DNA from: Fasciola hepatica
Lineage: Eukaryota; Platyhelminthes; Trematoda; Plagiorchiida; Fasciolidae
Direction of reading: 5' to 3'
NCBI GenBank assembly: GCA_948099385.1
Contig: CANUEZ040000168.1
Coordinates: forward strand, 10,202,001 to 10,266,000
Length of the DNA stretch: 64,000 nucleotides
The stretch's first letter is position 1; every line of letters starts with the position of its first letter. The notes below the pieces were generated by a model. The model saw nothing but the letters and a program-made list of their open reading frames with translations, ran no database searches and had not been told where the DNA came from. The position numbers and the translations under genes are program-made. Below, in pieces: positions 58,528 to 64,000 of this stretch.

Positions 58528-59174
58528 CAGAATAAGTTCCAAATTTTATTGACACTATTACTTTTAGAAGGCAATTGTGAATATTAAACCATCGAATTTT
58601 CCCGTGGCTTTACTACCGTAAAATTGTATAACAAACAGGTAGATGTGTCCCAGTGGTATGTACAGCTTCGTGTGAAACGATCTGGTGTATTATTCCATGA
58701 TGAGACAGTTTTCCTGGGATAAATTTTGGTTTGATGGACTAAGGAATTTCTATTTAAGCCCGGTGAATTCGGCGTTACCTATTTTATCTTTGACGACGCT
58801 CTTCCAGCAAGGTTGAATGCGGTTTATTGCAGCTTGTATCAGCTGGCGTGATGTGCTTTACGACCTCGAAACCATTTGAAAGTGTTGTTCCGGAAATCTT
58901 CACGAGTGACGGTTTTGTAAGTCCCTATAAAATTCACAGCTGAAAAAAATAAAAGCCCTCAGTCCATCAGGCCATAATCTTCTCCAGGAAAACTGTCCCA
59001 CCATAGAATAATACACCAGATCGTTTCACACGGGGCTGTATATATTACGTGAACGAATCTATCTGTTTGTTATACGATTTTACTCTAGCAAAGCCACGGG
59101 AAAATTCAATGACCTAATATCCATAATTGCATTCCAAAAGTAACACTGAATAAGATTTCACTTTGGAATTATTC
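58528..59174. mobile_element. long inverted repeat (foldback or long-TIR DNA element)
   Basis: The left arm (about 58528-58770) and right arm (about 58925-59174) are reverse complements with roughly three quarters identity by eye. Shared blocks include GTGAAACGATCTGGTGTATT (58670), ACAGTTTTCCTGG and GAATTTTCCCGTGGCTTT. The spacer of about 150 bp has no coding sense. No convincing target duplication was seen. Outer ends read GAATAAnTTCCAAA on both sides. Confidence 0.8.
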
Positions 59175-59399
59175 TCAACATCAACTCATTTCACTCAAAA
59201 TTCGCTACTCTAAAGAATCATTCACTCGGACTAGAGACACAATACGTTCTGCTTCACTATCGTTTTTATGAAAGCTGGCAAAGATCAAGTTGGACTAGGA
59301 AACGCAAGCCAGCCGGTTGACAGACTGCTCTTGGTCGCACAACGCCAAGGAAGATGACAGTTCCCGCATCGGTCAGTACTAACATTCGGTCCCTGTTTC

Positions 59400-61978
59400 G
59401 GAAGATGTCTTTCCTAAACTATGTCCTGAATTCTCGGATTAACACGAACACCTGAGTGACCTGTATCCAAGAGTTTTGGTTAAAATCAAGTGTTGATGAC
59501 GAGCTCGTTCTCCTTGAGAACTTTGAGTGCTTTCGTCAAGACAAAAAACAGCGCAAGAAGAAGATAGGTGATGGTGTGATTACTTATATAAATTCCGAGT
59601 GGTCTGGCAAGTCTGAAGTTATTTTTACTTTCTCCTGTAATGGCGTTGACTGCGTGGTTGTTGAATGTCACCCTAAATTCTCGCCTTTTCGAGGCACTGT
59701 GATCACTAACTTTATATAGCTCTTTTCTGTTCCCAGAGGGACATCGACCTGTTCTTTGACGCTTTTATATCCGTCATGGTTCCATAACTATCTACCTGTT
59801 TATGCTTTGTTGGTGATTTTAATCATGCGCCTACTTATCCCTTATTTGCTTTTGGCTTAAGTGACATCCGTCTTATCGCAACTAGAGGGAACGCTGTTTT
59901 AGACGGAATTATCACAAACTACCCCGATCTTTCTCATTTACAACTGAAAGCTGTTTCAACAAATGATTACGCTCCCATTATCATCAGACCAAAAGTTTAT
60001 TCACGTTTAGCGCACTGTTCACTCGTCAGGACAAAACAACTAAAGATAACCTCTAGAAATCTGTCACCCACCAACACTACTCCTCAGAGATCTCTTTCCA
60101 TTGTTACTTCGTGGTTTTCCTTCGATTGCTCTCTTTGCCCGCTGGACGTATTTCCGAAGACACTGAGTGAGGTATTTGATTTGTGTTGTCCTATGGAGAC
60201 TGCATTTTTTAACAGAGGCAGAATAGCTTCTCCATTGCGTAAATCTCTGAGAAGGCGAAGAGAACATGCCTATGAACTACATGACTAGGCTTCGGTGAAA
60301 CGACACTCCACCCTGATCAAACATGAGATTCGACGGCTGAATACAACATTTGCCCACCAGTTCTTTTGTACCACAAATAGCTAACTTCCCTGGCAAGGAA
60401 TCCGACCTCCATGTGGACAACGGGCCCGATCAAGAACTACGACATAGATGCCGACAGCCTGAACGCCTCGTTTATTCATCCTTCATCGGATGCCCTGGCA
60501 TCTTATTTTCCTTCTGTTCCCTCAGATATAAAGCCATTTTCCTCAGAAGTCTTCAAGCTTCTTCGAATCTAAAAAACAGATTTCGCTTTTGGTCCAAGCG
60601 GTTTGCCCTCCACGGTGGTCAAATTTGGAGCATATCAGCTATCCGGAATTATGGCTACCCTCATCAATAAAACTGTTGATGTTGGTGCCGTTCCTGCCGT
60701 CTGGAAACTCGTGACAGCAGTGCCTATTTACAAACACTTCAAGTCCAACATATTGTCAAAACGCTTTCGTCCCATCACCATCACTTCTTCTGCGCTCGAA
60801 TTAACGAAGCGTGCTTTCCCAAGTCAACTGCGTTCCTTTCTTTGCTGTTCAAAATGACCCCTATCAGTTTGTGTACAAAACCGCCAGATGCACTCTGAAT
60901 GCAGTTGCTTTAGTTTGCCATTTCATTTCAAACAATTTAAATCGTTCCATGAGTTCTGTCCGATACATTTTCCTCGACTATTCTTCCTTATTCGATTCGG
61001 TTCCCCGTTCCCTAATTCTTCAAAAGCTTGAGTCCTTTGGCTGTCTCACTTCTTTACTCTCGTGATTGAAAGATTACTTTTTCAACAGAACTCAACGTAC
61101 TATAGTTGGTACAAGTTTATCGAGTCCTTTGATTAACAACTCAGGTGTTCTTCAGGGTGCCGTTCTTTCCCCCTTTCTCTTCACCACATATATTAGCGAC
61201 TTGGCCACTGCACCACCTGCATAACTTTTTGAGTACGCTGATGATGTCGTGCTCTGCCAACCTGTCTCCAACCAACAAGACTTTAACTCCTTTTCCGAGA
61301 ACTTATGTAATATTCAGAATTTTTTGTCTTATTCTGGACTACATCTCAACACTTCCAAATGTTTTGAGTGTACTTTCTCCCTTTCTCGTTTCTCTTATCC
61401 CAATGAGTAATCAGTCATCAACAGTGTCCCGATTTCCAGAGCTGACTCGGTCAAATACTTGGGCGTCACAATCAGCACCAAATTATAATGGTCTTCTCAG
61501 ATTCCTAATTGTTAAAAAACTACGCAGACTGTCTTTTCAAATTCGTAGGCTAAGGCAGTTTGGTGCCACACAAGCTGTCATTCTTTCTTTTGTCCATCAA
61601 TGTATTCTACCAATCTTACTCTACTGCTCTCCCGTAATCTTTCTTGGTTTACTTAAGAAAGATTTCATCATTCTACGCCGCGGCCTAGCCACTTCCAGTC
61701 GTGTCTCTTTGATTTCCTTGGGCTGTCCTATCTTCAAAGTTTGCGATTTGCACATTATAGCGTGTGAAAAATTCGCCAAGAAGGTTCTTGAGGACCCCAC
61801 CCATTCCTTGTACCGTGACTTATCTGCATGCCGTTCTCACTCCTCTACACGTTCTGAATTTAGACTTATCCCGTCCCGCACAAATGTCTATCTTAATTCT
61901 ACGGTGCCTTGCTTAGCAAGTGTTCTGGTTGACAAGATGAAAGTCACAGAGGAACTTCGCACTAACCTCGGTGGCTGA
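59400..61978 (+). pseudogene. decayed LINE ORF2 (CR1/Jockey-like), third family
   Basis: Endonuclease sense runs 59456-59719 (CIQEFWLK, GDGVITYINSEWSG). It then moves to another frame with VGDFNHAPTYP (GDFN at 59812-59823) and NDYAPIII in place of SDHxxV. RT pieces are KLVTAVPIYKHFKSN (near 60703), FLDYSSLFDSVPRSLIL (60970), SGVLQGAVLSPFLFTTYISD (61143) and YADD at 61234-61245. The C-terminal region runs to a TGA at 61976-61978. Many stops and frame changes show it is old. A TATAATACAATACAA end lies near 62097. Confidence 0.8.
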
Positions 61979-63652
61979 ACCAGTTTTATTTCTAAAGTAT
62001 TTATTTTTATGCGTATTTCAAAGTGTCAACGATCAGTTTTCCTCCATTTGGCTGAAATCAGTTTTTGTTAACTTGCCAAATTCTTCAGTGCAATGCAGTA
62101 TAATACAATACAAGATTTGGAACTTGTTCCTTGTGCGTAGGGAAAAAGATATCGCCGGTTTTCCATGTAACTTATAAACTTCTCCGAGGTTGCAACCTTG
62201 TGTTTTGCCGATTGATTATTTTCAAAAACCCTGAAATCTAGGAGACTTCGACAACACCTTTATAATGTACCGTCTCATTTTGGTGGGAATTGCTGTGGCA
62301 ACGAGGAGAACCTGCTGTGGAGCAAATCGCCCCAGTCAACCCAACAGCAACAGAGCAGACGGAGGAATAAACTGATCACTTAAGAACTTCGGCAGACTGG
62401 AAGATTAACCACATCACGAGTTTGAGATCAAGACGTCAATAGCAATAATCCAACCGATAAAGAACAAGAAAGACGCACAGAAGTACAAGGTTTATGCCTA
62501 AAGACTAATGGTTAAAAAAACGTGCCAGAATGCATGCATAGTATGGGGGTCAATGCTGTTGAATATCTACCGACGGAGTACTCTCACAACACGTGTTGAC
62601 GGAGAGCGACGGTGTACAATGTCCAAGTCCGAAATGGAACAACATTATTCTGTTTGCCGATATTCCATTTGCGAGTGATCATAAAGTTCATTCACTAGCA
62701 GGTAAATATCGAAGTTCTATCGCCTCCATGTTGAAATGCCCAGGTCGGCCGTTGGGTGAAGAAGTACTTTGGAAAAATACCCGAAAGAAATGGTTCAGTT
62801 TCACAAACTGAGCAAGTAATGTTGAGGTCGGTTAGGAAAGAAAGATAATCCAAATAGAGCGGTCATTAGGTTTTTCCAGTAACACGCAAAACTCCCGGTT
62901 CTTCTTTCCACCAAGTGCAAAACGAATAATAATGCACTGTTCTTATTCCATACCACTCCACTTCGCATCATTGGATGCCTCACTAGAAAGTCACGTTCTG
63001 TCCTACGGTTCGGAGAGTGGAATCACGAGGCCGAGGAGGAAAGATTTAAGTTAGACTGGAGTTAAATGGAAGAGAACAAAAATTTTGATGTTCGATACAA
63101 CAAGAGGAGGTATGAAGCTGCTGTATGACGCGCCAGGTGGGTCCCAAATCCACTGCAGTTCGCAACCAGTTCAATCAAGGTAACAAGCACCATAAACCGC
63201 CGTGATATTATGAGCATCTCGGTATACTTGTTTATCCATCTGGAGGACTTAGGTGACTCTCGGGAAAGCTTAAATTAGTAAACAACGATGTCGTTGGTCA
63301 TCCGATTGACCACTGTCTTCAATTATTTTCCTCCGACCCATGGTTTTCGTGTGCAATGCCGCTGCTGAGAGTAGTTTAGGTATTAAAAATCTGCAATTTG
63401 ACTGATTTGGAATGGAGCCGAAATTATTAGGCAGACTGTACATTTTGTCACCTTGAATTGTATGACTTGAGTAATACAACCGTGCCTCCCATGCTTTGCT
63501 TCATCATAGTAATAGTTATTTCTTAAGTGATTACCAGCTGAGATGTATTTGTCGTTTGAATTAGCAATCATTATTTCGATTAATATGAGACGGGGTAATC
63601 AGTCTGAACGGTGTTTCTTCTTATTTTGTGTATTTGTCCTCGTATCACACAG
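61979..63652. other. unassigned region with RTE-like 3' word
   Basis: CACAGAAGTACAAGGT at 62476-62491 matches words at other RTE ends. A frame at 62593-62811 (72 codons) and the text FGEWNHEAEEE (near 63010) are not assignable. No gene is claimed. Confidence 0.3.
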
Positions 63653-63911
63653 GTAAATTACGGAATTGGGATCCCGAATCTAACCTGTCGATAAATTGGA
63701 CAAACCGGTCACGCATTATTACAATTTCGGAAACGTCAGACCCGGTTGCCATCTGTAACCATTTTGAATCAATTACTGAAAACCATTTTGAACTCCTTAT
63801 TAGTGTTCCATCTTTGTCAGGTACCATTTGCAGCGCAGGCCCTATTAACTTATGGGGACGTGAACTCGATAAGTTAGACTTCGTTTTTAGGCTTCTTGAC
63901 GATTCTGTTTA
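63653..63911 (+). CDS. possible terminal exon of an unidentified gene
   Basis: After a pyrimidine-poor but usable acceptor (TATCACACAG, ending 63652), a phase-1 frame runs 85 codons to a TAG at 63909-63911. The composition is protein-like: LRNWDPESNLSINW, IITISETSDPVAICNHFESI and LWGRELDKLDFVFRLLDD. It has no repeat-element motif. I do not recognise the family. Upstream exons would lie further left or in another frame. Confidence 0.35.
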
Positions 63912-64000
63912 GTATTCAAGGCAATCGGTTGCAAACATCTTATAGCGTACAAAGTAGATTTGTTTAAGCAGTTCCAACTCCTGACATCCGTCTGAATTTG

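Noticed and set aside
1..64000. CRISPR arrays, bacterial operons, riboswitches or rRNA genes
   Set aside because: None was seen; the sequence is eukaryotic and repeat-rich.

Overview
The window looks like nuclear DNA of a parasitic flatworm, most likely a trematode or a diphyllobothriid tapeworm. The reasons are a CsRn1/Boudicca-like Ty3/gypsy element, several RTE and CR1/Jockey-like LINEs, one long-intron animal gene with phase-0 micro-exons, and no prokaryotic features. The species call is inference from element families remembered, not searched. More than half of the window is mobile-element sequence, much of it nested.

Layout. 1-3839: 3' part of a gypsy element, with an intact pol frame and a 3' LTR. 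3840-10990: a LINE with an intact 1028-codon EN-RT frame, a long pyrimidine-rich tract, and two different 3'-end modules that each carry a hairpin before an ATT-rich tail. 12836-14204: a 5'-truncated CR1-like copy split by a 420-430 bp DNA element. 14205-17950: a second, decayed CR1/Jockey-like LINE. About 17980-22820: a nearly complete CR1-like LINE with a PHD-like zinc-finger ORF1. 23525-28207: a nested stack in which a 3.37 kb RTE sits inside a CR1 fragment, followed by a second copy of the 420 bp DNA element. 29740-30800 (minus): relic of a tnp2-like (EnSpm/CACTA) transposase. 31400-38338: two more RTE copies. 39511-40188: a short A-tailed repeat and a solo gypsy LTR. 40479-54560: the only host gene I recognise, a homologue of CCDC51/MITOK (mitochondrial ATP-sensitive potassium channel pore subunit) in six exons. 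56320-57310: an RTE fragment. 58528-59174: a long inverted repeat. 59400-61978: another decayed LINE. 63653-63911: a possible terminal exon of an unidentified gene.

The elements are not a cooperating system. They are layers of insertion around one gene. The gene has a basic presequence-like N-terminus, a coiled coil, a first membrane helix, two micro-exons and a C-terminal membrane helix, all joined in phase 0. The solo LTR lies about 290 bp upstream of its start codon, and its introns hold RTE debris and AT microsatellites. I found no convincing new multi-gene system. The best new points are the channel gene with its micro-exons and possible short isoform, the nested RTE with an exact target duplication, the 420 bp DNA element with 8-bp duplications, the tnp2-like relic, and the inverted repeat near 58.8 kb.
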